Made by a program: the position numbers and the translations under genes. Shown here piece by piece: positions 1 to 5,256 of a stretch of DNA of 7,958 nt. This DNA is from Actinomycetes bacterium (GTDB lineage: Bacteria; Actinomycetota; Actinomycetes; Actinomycetales; Cellulomonadaceae), in assembly GCA_023430425.1 (NCBI GenBank), contig JAEZAR010000167.1, positions 1 through 7,958 on the forward strand, in the 5' to 3' direction. The notes under the pieces are model-generated. The model searched no databases and had not been told where the DNA came from. It saw only the letters and a list, made by a program, of their open reading frames with translations. Within the stretch, counting starts at the first letter, position 1; each line of letters starts with the position of its first letter.

Positions 1-237
1 GCCGTGACCGGCGCGACCGCCGTCACCGGCGCGACCGGCACGACCGGCACGACCGGCGCGGCACCGGCCACGCGCGCGTCACGACGCGCGGCCGAGCCGC
101 CGGAGACCACCGTGCTCGTGGACCCGCGCAAGGACTCCCGGCTGTTCACCGGCAGCGTCTTCGCTGTCGAGCGCTCGCGGGCGTTCACAGGGCCGGGCCT
201 CGAGGCCCTCGCCGAGCGCGACGAGTCGGCCCCCTAG
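1..237 (+). CDS. C-terminal end of an unrecognised protein (left-truncated)
   Basis: An open frame enters from the left edge and ends at TAG 235-237. A GTG at 4-6 is in frame, but the frame is open to base 1 and no ribosome binding site is visible, so I read this as the tail of a larger gene. About the first 20 residues are a low-complexity T-G-A / T-G-T linker. They are followed by a basic stretch and a roughly 45-residue tail containing VLVDPRKDSRLFTGSVF and ending AERDESAP. Codon third positions are mostly G or C, as expected for a real gene here. I do not recognise the family. A Thr/Gly/Ala linker before a short tail occurs in many actinobacterial membrane and envelope proteins, but nothing in the window decides this. 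The gene is convergent with the reductase at 264-1028. Confidence 0.6.
   Translation, partial: AVTGATAVTGATGTTGTTGAAPATRASRRAAEPPETTVLVDPRKDSRLFTGSVFAVERSRAFTGPGLEALAERDESAP
7..60 (+). repeat. 9-bp tandem repeat encoding Thr-Gly-Ala/Thr units
   Basis: Six consecutive 9-bp units are seen: ACCGGCGCG, ACCGCCGTC, ACCGGCGCG, ACCGGCACG, ACCGGCACG and ACCGGCGCG. They keep the reading frame and encode TGA, TAV, TGA, TGT, TGT and TGA. The array touches the left edge and may continue outside. In-frame repeats of this type can vary in copy number by slippage. Confidence 0.8.
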
Positions 238-239
238 GG

Positions 240-269
240 CGCTGACGGGCCGGGCCGGGCCGGTCAGCG
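240..269. terminator. Inverted repeat between convergent genes
   Basis: CGCTGAC (240-246) and GTCAGCG (263-269) form perfect 7-bp arms around a G/C-only 16-nt loop that is itself rich in GGCC. The repeat lies between the TAG at 235-237 and the reductase, whose stop codon (264-266) is inside the right arm. Position and symmetry suggest a bidirectional terminator. No T-run is present, so this is inferred from location. Confidence 0.4.
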
Positions 270-1028
270 GGACAGTGCGACGCCCGTCTGCTCGGCCAGG
301 CGCGCGAGGAGCCGGTCCTGGAGGTCGACGTCCAGCGCCTGCGGGTTCGGCTCGAGCACCTGGCGACGCTTGAGGTAGCGCCCGCCGACCAGCGCCTGCG
401 GGTCGTCGCTCGTCGCGAGCCAGACCTGCGTGTCCGCGCCCGGCTCGAGGTCGTCTGTCGCGTTGGGACCGCCGAGCCGCGTCCGGATCCAGCCCGGGTC
501 GACGGCGTTCGAGACGACGTCCGGCCACAGCCGGGCGACCGCGAGCGCGAGCATCACGTCCTGGAGCTTGGAGTCCGCGTACGCCTGCATCCCGTCCCAC
601 GGCCACTCGATCTCGTCCGGCTCCGCGTAGCCGTTGGCCTGGAGGCCCGACGTCGTGAAGACGTACCGGCGCGCGCGCGGCAGGAGCGCGGTGAGCAGGT
701 ACGGCGCCACCGTGTTGATCTGGTGGATCCGCTCCAGGCCGTCGGCCGTGAGGACCTTCTCGGGCGAGCCGCCGCCGACCCCCGCGTTGTGCACGACGGC
801 GTCGAACGGGCCGTGCGCGCCCGCCGCCTGCGCGACGGCCCGGGTGGCCGCGAGGGACGCGAGGTCCCCGACGACGACGTCGCTCAGCCCCGGCAGGACG
901 GCCCGGACCTGGTCGGCCCGCTCCGGGCTGCGGGCGTGCCCGACCACCTGGTGCCCGGCGGCGAGCAGCTGCCGGGCGATCTCGCGGCCGATGCCGGCGG
1001 TCGATCCGGTGACGAGGACGCGTGCCAT
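264..1028 (-). CDS. SDR family NAD(P)-dependent oxidoreductase
   Basis: This is a 254-residue classical short-chain dehydrogenase/reductase, the usual length for the family. The cofactor-binding motif TGSTAGIG is at residues 7-14. The acidic residue of the DLAS segment is at 55, NAG at 81-83 and the active-site Asn at 105 (HQINTVAPY). The catalytic Ser is at about 127 (TTSG), with Tyr150 and Lys154 in YADSK, so the full Asn-Ser-Tyr-Lys set is present and the enzyme should be active. The region around DPGWIRTRLGG (177-187) matches the family's substrate loop. The start is ATG 1028, with GGGAG five bases upstream; the frame stays open further upstream but nothing there looks like a domain. The substrate cannot be told from sequence. 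The enzyme is cytoplasmic and stands alone, divergent from the HesB-like gene. Confidence 0.9.
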   Translation of the reverse strand: MARVLVTGSTAGIGREIARQLLAAGHQVVGHARSPERADQVRAVLPGLSDVVVGDLASLAATRAVAQAAGAHGPFDAVVHNAGVGGGSPEKVLTADGLERIHQINTVAPYLLTALLPRARRYVFTTSGLQANGYAEPDEIEWPWDGMQAYADSKLQDVMLALAVARLWPDVVSNAVDPGWIRTRLGGPNATDDLEPGADTQVWLATSDDPQALVGGRYLKRRQVLEPNPQALDVDLQDRLLARLAEQTGVALSR

Positions 1029-1063
1029 GGGGACTCCCGGGGTCGAGGACGTCGCACAGTCTC

Positions 1064-1080
1064 GCACCGCCGCGCGGTGC
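1064..1080. other. Perfect hairpin in the divergent intergenic region
   Basis: GCACCGC (1064-1070) and GCGGTGC (1074-1080) are perfect 7-bp arms around a CGC loop. Its right arm overlaps the left arm of the larger hairpin at 1077-1106, so the two cannot form at the same time. Function unknown; chance pairing is possible at this GC content. Confidence 0.4.
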
Positions 1081-1106
1081 CGGGGGACGCGTGGCGCGTC
1101 CGGCAC
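1077..1106. other. Strong hairpin with a GGG bulge
   Basis: The left arm GTGCCGGGGGACGCG (1077-1091) pairs with CGCGTCCGGCAC (1095-1106). This gives twelve base pairs interrupted by a three-G bulge on the left, closed by a TGG loop. It lies about 50 bases upstream of the reductase start and 134 bases before the HesB-like start, in the gap where both promoters must lie. It could be part of a leader or a binding site; the sequence does not say which. Confidence 0.45.
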
Positions 1107-1112
1107 GACGGC

Positions 1113-1145
1113 GGCACCGTCCGCTGGCTGGACGATCACGGTGCC
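1113..1145. other. 8-bp inverted repeat upstream of the HesB-like gene
   Basis: GGCACCGT (1113-1120) and ACGGTGCC (1138-1145) are perfect 8-bp arms with a 17-nt spacer. A competing inner pairing, GTCC (1119-1122) with GGAC (1130-1133), is also possible. It is about 95 bases before the HesB-like start codon. It could be an operator or leader structure; the evidence is symmetry only. Confidence 0.4.
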
Positions 1146-1239
1146 CCGGGTTGCCAGCCGCACGGGGGCCGGGGGACGGTGGAGGGTCCGATCAGGACGG
1201 GTCGCCGACCGGCGGCCGACACCGACGGAAGGAATCCCG

Positions 1240-1551
1240 ATGCTCACCCTGACCGACAACGCCCGACTCGCCGTGCAGGACATCGCCGCGCGCGCGGGGC
1301 TGCCGGAGGAGGGTGGCCTGCGGATCGCCGAGTCCGGCCAGGCCGGCGCCTTCGAGCTCTCGCTGGTGGCGGAGCCCGTCGACGGCGACGAGGTCATCGA
1401 CGCCGGCAACGCCCGGGTCTACGTCGAGCCGACGACGTCCGGCGTGCTCGCGGACCAGTCGCTCGACGCCGTCCCCTCCGACGAGGGCACCGGCTTCCTG
1501 CTCACCCCGCAGGACGCGCCCGCAGCCGGGTCGAACGGCACCCTGGGCTGA
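1240..1551 (+). CDS. HesB/IscA-like protein lacking all cysteines
   Basis: This 103-residue protein has the layout of the A-type Fe-S carrier fold (HesB/IscA family). An N-terminal helix LTDNARLAVQDIAARAG is followed by GLRIAES (26-32), a central V-Y-V-E-P-T segment (60-65), an L-D-A element (75-77) and GTGFLLTP (83-90). True IscA proteins carry one Cys in the GCSG loop and a C-terminal CxC. Here the loop reads SGQAGAF (32-38), the tail is APAAGSNGTLG, and the whole protein has no cysteine. It therefore probably cannot bind iron or a cluster in the known way. The start is ATG 1240, with GGAAGGA six bases upstream. It is single-gene, divergent from the reductase and convergent with the EAL gene. 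No isc/suf genes are in the window, so a role in cluster assembly is not supported by context. Confidence 0.75.
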   Translation: MLTLTDNARLAVQDIAARAGLPEEGGLRIAESGQAGAFELSLVAEPVDGDEVIDAGNARVYVEPTTSGVLADQSLDAVPSDEGTGFLLTPQDAPAAGSNGTLG

Positions 1552-1553
1552 CG

Positions 1554-1575
1554 CCGGCGACGGCCGTGGCGCCGG
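1554..1575. terminator. Possible bidirectional terminator between convergent genes
   Basis: CCGGCG (1554-1559) and CGCCGG (1570-1575) enclose a 10-nt loop that contains the palindrome ACGGCCGT. The repeat fills most of the 30-bp gap between the HesB-like stop and the EAL-gene stop. The arms are short and no T-run follows, so confidence is limited. Confidence 0.35.
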
Positions 1576-1581
1576 TGCCGC

Positions 1582-2784
1582 TCAGACGCGGACGCCGCGC
1601 AACGACGTGATCGCGGCGCACTGCGCCGCCGCGGGGAGCGGCCCGGGGCGGCCCGTGAGGTAGCCCTGGGCCGCGTCCGCGCCGAGCGCGGACCACGTCG
1701 TGAGGTCACCGACCTCCTCGATCCCCTCCACGATGAGCTCCGCCCCCGTGCGCTGCGCGAAGTCGATGAGGGCACCCGCCAGCGCGCGGCGGAGCGCGCT
1801 CGTCCCGACCCCCTGGGTCAGGGAGATGTCGAGCTTGATGGTGTCGGGCCCGAGCTGGACGATGTGCCGCAGGCTCGAGAAGCCGGCGCCCGCGTCGTCC
1901 ACGGCGATGCGGACGCCGAGCGCGCGCAGCTCGTCGACGCTGCCCAGCAGCAGGTGGTAGTCCTCCACGACGGCGTGCTCGGTGATCTCCAGGATCACGC
2001 GCCGCTCCGGGTGCGCGGCCAGGAGCTCGCGCAGCCGCGGGTCGCCGAGCGTCGCGGGTGAGGCGTTCAACGACACCGCGACGTCGGGCGGGAGCTCCGC
2101 GACGGCGTCGAGGGCGGCGGCGACCGCCGCCACCTCGAGCTCGGTGCCGAGCCCCGCCCGGTCCGCGGCGCGGAACCACACGTCGGGGGTGCGCGCCGGC
2201 TCGGCGTCGAACCGCGTGAGCGCCTCGACGGCGATCAGGTGGCCGTCGGTGAGGGAGTACACGGGCTGGAAGACGGGGTGGAACCGGTGGCCCGCGAGCA
2301 CGTCGGGCACGAGCGGGACCAGGGCCTCGTCGACCTCGTCGGAGCGGTGCATCGCGCTCGCGACCTCGGTCGACAGCTGCTGCTCGGTGAGGCGCTCGCG
2401 CACGGTGCGGGCCGCCGCGGCGGCGGCCCCCACGAGGAGGAACATCACCCCGCGGAACAGCCAGCTGCCGAGCTGCTGGGGCTCGCCCGTGTCGGCGTCC
2501 ATCGGCATGAACGGTCCGCAGAGCACGCCGGCCGCGAACGCCGTGAGCAGGGTCCCGCGCCAGCCGAAGGGCAGCACCGACGCGATGATCGGGATGTAGA
2601 ACAGGTGCGGCAGCGCCCGCTGCGTGCCGCCGCTCGCGTACGTGGCGACCCACGCGCCGACGAGCAGGACCGCGAGGCCGAGGGCGGCGACCCAGGCGGG
2701 CATCGTGGCGGTGCGGGCGACCGCGCGGTCGACCAGGCCCAGCCCACGCTCCGGCGCGCGGCGCACGACGTCCCCTACCGTCAC
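1582..2784 (-). CDS. Membrane-anchored EAL-domain c-di-GMP phosphodiesterase
   Basis: The 400-residue product has an N-terminal membrane part and a C-terminal EAL domain that hydrolyses cyclic di-GMP to pGpG. Hydrophobic segments lie at about 29-50, 58-73, 76-93 and 108-125, giving four likely helices. A linker at about 126-165 leads into the EAL domain (about 166-385). Catalytic residues are all visible: E187-A-L-T-R, N240 (SLNAS), E266 (ILEITEH), D296-D297 (VDDAGAGFSSL), K317 (IKLD), E353 (IVEGIE) and Q373 (AQGY). The enzyme should be active. No GGDEF domain is present. I chose GTG 2784 because GGAAGGGGG lies five bases upstream. An in-frame ATG at 2883 would add 33 residues but has no convincing ribosome binding site. 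The membrane sensor part is not a named family that I can assign. It is divergent from dps, 295 bp away. Confidence 0.9.
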   Translation of the reverse strand: MTVGDVVRRAPERGLGLVDRAVARTATMPAWVAALGLAVLLVGAWVATYASGGTQRALPHLFYIPIIASVLPFGWRGTLLTAFAAGVLCGPFMPMDADTGEPQQLGSWLFRGVMFLLVGAAAAAARTVRERLTEQQLSTEVASAMHRSDEVDEALVPLVPDVLAGHRFHPVFQPVYSLTDGHLIAVEALTRFDAEPARTPDVWFRAADRAGLGTELEVAAVAAALDAVAELPPDVAVSLNASPATLGDPRLRELLAAHPERRVILEITEHAVVEDYHLLLGSVDELRALGVRIAVDDAGAGFSSLRHIVQLGPDTIKLDISLTQGVGTSALRRALAGALIDFAQRTGAELIVEGIEEVGDLTTWSALGADAAQGYLTGRPGPLPAAAQCAAITSLRGVRV

Positions 2785-3079
2785 CCGGGCCCCCTTCCCG
2801 TCGGTCCCCGGTCGCTCCCGGTCGGCAGGGCGGACGCGGACCCCGGACGGCGGTCGGTCGCGAGCCTGCCCCACCTCGGTCATCGGCAGCCCGGGGCCCC
2901 GACCTGAGGGCAGTCGGCGAGATTTCCCGGCCGACGTCGTGCGAGACCGCGCGACCCTGTCCCCGCGGCGTCCTGGCGCGGCGGTCGGGCACCGGTCACG
3001 GGTGGCCCGAGGGTCCCGTCCGGGACGTCGTCGGGCGCGGGAGACTCGTGTCGACCACCACGCACGGAGAGGCGGAGTG
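2785..3079. promoter_or_regulatory. Divergent intergenic region between the EAL gene and dps
   Basis: This 295-bp gap must hold the promoters for both divergent genes. I see no convincing -10/-35 pair on either strand. The only AT-richer patch is GAGATTTCCC near 2919-2928, which sits in the loop of a 6-bp inverted repeat, GTCGGC (2913-2918) with GCCGAC (2930-2935). The dps ribosome binding site GGAGAGG is at 3066-3072. If the EAL gene instead began at ATG 2883, the gap would shrink to 196 bp. Confidence 0.5.
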
Positions 3080-3553
3080 ATGACTGCACCCCAGATGACC
3101 AGCCCGCTGGACGACGCCGCGAAGGAGGCGACCGCTGCCGCGCTGAACCGGGTCCTCGCGGACCTGATCGACCTGAGCCTCGTCGGCAAGCAGGCGCACT
3201 GGACGCTCGTCGGCCCCCGCTTCCGGACCCTGCACCTCCAGCTCGACGAGGTGGTCGACGCCGTGCGGATCCACGCCGACGACGTCGCCGAGCGCGTCGT
3301 CACCATCGGCGTGGCCCCCGACGGCCGCGCGGCAACCGTCGCCGCCGAGTCCGCGCTGCCCGAGCACCCCACCGGCTGGGCCAAGGACACCGACGTCGTC
3401 GACTGGTTCGTCGGGGCGCTCGGCACGGCGATCGGGCGCCTGCGCGAGGCCGTCGCCGAGACCGAGAAGCACGACGTCGTGAGCCAGGACCTGCTCATCG
3501 GGATCACCGCTGCGCTCGAGAAGCACATGTGGATGTTCCAGGCCGAGCGCTGA
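3080..3553 (+). CDS. dps: Dps-family miniferritin (DNA-binding/ferroxidase protein)
   Basis: This 157-residue protein is the normal Dps length. Members form 12-subunit shells that oxidise Fe(II) with hydrogen peroxide and store ferric iron, and many also coat DNA under stress. The ferroxidase-centre ligands at the subunit interface are all present with family spacing: H40 (KQAHW), H52 (LHLQLDE), D56, D67 (HADD) and E71 (AERV). The block K37-Q-A-H-W followed by GPRF and LHxxxDE is the family signature. The N-terminus is short (about 15 residues) and not lysine-rich, so DNA binding through a basic N-terminal tail looks unlikely. The start is ATG 3080, with GGAGAGG seven bases upstream; the adjacent in-frame GTG 3077 is a less likely alternative. 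It is followed by two hairpins and then the DUF2231 gene on the same strand. Confidence 0.93.
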   Translation: MTAPQMTSPLDDAAKEATAAALNRVLADLIDLSLVGKQAHWTLVGPRFRTLHLQLDEVVDAVRIHADDVAERVVTIGVAPDGRAATVAAESALPEHPTGWAKDTDVVDWFVGALGTAIGRLREAVAETEKHDVVSQDLLIGITAALEKHMWMFQAER

Positions 3554-3559
3554 CGTCCG

Positions 3560-3588
3560 ACCCCGGCGCCGCGCGCGTCGCCCGGGGT
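3560..3588 (+). terminator. Hairpin just after dps, likely terminator
   Basis: ACCCCGG (3560-3566) and CCGGGGT (3582-3588) form perfect 7-bp arms beginning six bases after the dps stop codon. The 15-nt loop is GC-only apart from one T. No T-run follows, which is common for terminators in high-GC actinobacteria. Assignment rests on position. Confidence 0.45.
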
Positions 3589-3601
3589 AGCGGTTCGATC
3601 A

Positions 3602-3633
3602 CGGCGCCCCTACCGTCGGCGGTAGGGGCGCCG
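3602..3633. other. Perfect 14-bp inverted repeat with TCGG loop
   Basis: CGGCGCCCCTACCG (3602-3615) pairs perfectly with CGGTAGGGGCGCCG (3620-3633) around the four-base loop TCGG. It ends 31 bases before the DUF2231 start and 19 bases before its ribosome binding site. It is one of the strongest structures in the window. It may be a second terminator for dps, a leader hairpin of the DUF2231 transcript, or a palindromic protein-binding site. No T-run follows on the plus strand. Confidence 0.75.
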
Positions 3634-3664
3634 CGTCGTCGTCGGGCCCCGTGAGGAGGCCGCC

Positions 3665-4174
3665 ATGACCGCCGCCACCCCGGCACCGCTCGAGCGGGCC
3701 AAGCGCCCGCGCTCCGTCCTCGCCGGCCCGTACGGGCACCCGTTCCACCCCATCCTCGTCACCGTCCCGATCGGCGCATGGGTGGCCAGCCTGGTCTTCG
3801 ACCTCATGGCCGCCTTCGGCGACGACCCGGAGGTCTTCGCGCGCGGGGCGTACTGGCTCATCGTCATCGGCTCCGTCGGGGCGGTGCTCGCCGCCCTGGT
3901 CGGGCTGCTGGACCTGACGGTGATCCCGCGGGGGACGAAGGCGTTCCGCACGGGGCTGACCCACATGGCGCTGAACACCGCGGTGCTCGTGCTGTTCGTC
4001 GTCAACGTCGTCCTGCGCGGCTCGCAGGGCAACGACGACGCGAGCGGTGCGGGGATCGCGCTCAGCGTGGTCGCGCTCGCCCTGCTCAGCGTGTCGGGGT
4101 TCCTGGGCGGGCACCTCGCGTACAAGTACGGCGTGCGCGTGGCCGACGAGCGGACCCAGGCGCAGGCGTACTGA
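3665..4174 (+). CDS. DUF2231 family four-helix membrane protein
   Basis: The 169-residue protein begins with a short basic N-terminus and then GHPFHPILVTVPIGAW (24-39), the hallmark start of DUF2231. Hydrophobic helices lie at about 29-50, 62-86, 99-118 and 130-150. Histidines sit at helix starts and ends (H25, H28, H100, H150). In this family such positions have been suggested to bind heme or metal; that is an inference here. Function is unknown. The start is ATG 3665, with a strong GAGGAGG five bases upstream. It follows dps on the same strand, but two hairpins in the 111-bp gap argue for at least partly separate expression. It is convergent with the lipid kinase. Confidence 0.88.
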   Translation: MTAATPAPLERAKRPRSVLAGPYGHPFHPILVTVPIGAWVASLVFDLMAAFGDDPEVFARGAYWLIVIGSVGAVLAALVGLLDLTVIPRGTKAFRTGLTHMALNTAVLVLFVVNVVLRGSQGNDDASGAGIALSVVALALLSVSGFLGGHLAYKYGVRVADERTQAQAY

Positions 4175-4190
4175 CGGCCGCCGGCCGTCA
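4172..4190. terminator. Bidirectional terminator-like inverted repeat
   Basis: TGACGGCCG (4172-4180) and CGGCCGTCA (4182-4190) are perfect 9-bp arms around a single C. In RNA this would fold as about a 7-bp stem with a 5-nt loop. The left arm includes the DUF2231 stop codon and the right arm ends two bases before the lipid-kinase stop. Its position between convergent stops supports a shared terminator. Confidence 0.6.
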
Positions 4191-4192
4191 CG

Positions 4193-5092
4193 TCACGGCG
4201 CGCGGTCCCCCGACGTCCCTGGCACGCACACGGTCAGCGACCCCGGTTGCACGTCGATCTCCAGCAGCCGTGCGGGGTCCCGCTCGCCGCCGTCCAGCTC
4301 GTACGGCACCGGCCGGTCGAACTGGAGCACCACCGACGTGCCCTCCGTCGTCGTCACGTGCGGGGACTCGTCGGCGCTGCGCAGGAGCGCGCGGGCGGCG
4401 GTCCGGATGAGCTGGAGCGGGCCCTCGGCGGTGATGATGCCGACCTCGAGCACGCCGTCGTCGGGCTCGGCGGTCTCGGAGAGCTCGAAGCCCCCCACGG
4501 CCTCGCGCAGGTTCCCCACGAAGACCGACGTGCACTCGCCGCGGAAGGCGCGCTCCCCGTCCACCTGGACGTCCACCTCGAACGTGTCCATCGCGATGTT
4601 CTTGAGTCCGGCGTAGACGTAGGCGGCCCGGCCGAACCGGCTCTTGATCTCGCTGTCCGCCTCCTCCACGAGCAGGGCGTCCAGGCCCGCGCCCGCGACC
4701 ACCGCGAAGGCCTCCCCGTTGACCGAGCCGGTGTCGATGGTGCGGCGCGCCCCGCTCAGGGCCACCTCGAGTGCGTCCCTCGCGTCCGTCGGGATGTCGA
4801 AGGACCGGGCCAGCAGGTTGCTCGTGCCCGCGGGGATGATCGCGAGCGCGGTGTCGCGGCCGGCGAGGGCGTCGACGCAGCGCTGCACGGTGCCGTCGCC
4901 GCCCCAGGCGATGACGACGTCGGCCCCCTCCTTGGACGCCTTGCGCGCCTTCTTGCGCGCCTTGCGGCTCTTGGGGACCTCGTACCACAGGGGCTCGTCG
5001 ACGCCGGCGTCGACGAGCGCCGCACGCAGCTGGGCGCGCGCCTTGGGGCGGACCTTCTTCTTGTGCAGGACGACGGCGACGCTCGGCGGCAC
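4193..5092 (-). CDS. Diacylglycerol kinase catalytic domain (YegS/DgkB-type lipid kinase)
   Basis: This 299-residue lipid kinase has the usual length for the DagK/YegS/sphingosine-kinase superfamily. It transfers phosphate from ATP (or another NTP) to a lipid hydroxyl, most often diacylglycerol, giving phosphatidic acid at the inner membrane face. The nucleotide-binding motif GGDGT is at 64-68, PAGTSN at 87-92, and the conserved D-D-G near 211-213 is followed by LEVGI. A second beta domain follows and includes PYELDGGE (263-270). A very basic stretch, KSRKARKKARKASK (41-54), precedes the first motif and could help membrane association. The start is GTG 5092, with GGAAGGAG six bases upstream. 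The exact lipid substrate cannot be read from sequence. It is the last gene of the minus-strand run, 164 bp after the methyltransferase, and that gap contains two hairpins. Confidence 0.9.
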   Translation of the reverse strand: MPPSVAVVLHKKKVRPKARAQLRAALVDAGVDEPLWYEVPKSRKARKKARKASKEGADVVIAWGGDGTVQRCVDALAGRDTALAIIPAGTSNLLARSFDIPTDARDALEVALSGARRTIDTGSVNGEAFAVVAGAGLDALLVEEADSEIKSRFGRAAYVYAGLKNIAMDTFEVDVQVDGERAFRGECTSVFVGNLREAVGGFELSETAEPDDGVLEVGIITAEGPLQLIRTAARALLRSADESPHVTTTEGTSVVLQFDRPVPYELDGGERDPARLLEIDVQPGSLTVCVPGTSGDRAP

Positions 5093-5115
5093 GGGGGGCT
5101 CCTTCCGACGTACCA

Positions 5116-5136
5116 CCCCGCCGGCGCCCGGCGGGG
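5116..5136. other. Perfect 9-bp hairpin upstream of the lipid kinase
   Basis: CCCCGCCGG (5116-5124) and CCGGCGGGG (5128-5136) are perfect arms around a CGC loop. On the minus strand it ends nine bases before the lipid-kinase ribosome binding site (5099-5106). It could terminate methyltransferase transcription, or be a leader hairpin affecting translation of the kinase. No T-run follows on the minus strand. Confidence 0.5.
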
Positions 5137-5142
5137 ACGGGT

Positions 5143-5158
5143 GCCGATCATCATCGGC
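5143..5158. other. 6-bp hairpin with CATC loop
   Basis: GCCGAT (5143-5148) and ATCGGC (5153-5158) flank a four-base loop. It lies in the 164-bp gap between the methyltransferase and lipid-kinase genes, next to the hairpin at 5116-5136. It is short and could be coincidental. Confidence 0.3.
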
Positions 5159-5256
5159 CCGATCGGCGCGGGGCGCCCGCCGAGGCCGCGGCCCCTGCGG
5201 ACCGTCGGGCCGCGGGACCTCAGGGCTCGACGAAGTCCGAGCCGGACGCGCGCGGC

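Noticed and set aside
1029..1409. Upstream extension of the reductase frame
   Set aside because: It runs across the divergent HesB-like gene on the other strand. ATG 1028 has a ribosome binding site and gives the exact family N-terminus before the TGxxxGIG motif.
2785..2883. N-terminal extension of the EAL protein to ATG 2883
   Set aside because: There is no convincing ribosome binding site before 2883, while GTG 2784 has GGAAGGGGG at ideal spacing. The extension is polar and Arg-rich with no domain.
1706..2992. A 428-residue minus-strand open frame over the EAL gene
   Set aside because: It is an Arg/Ala-rich out-of-frame translation. The EAL catalytic motifs are in the other frame.
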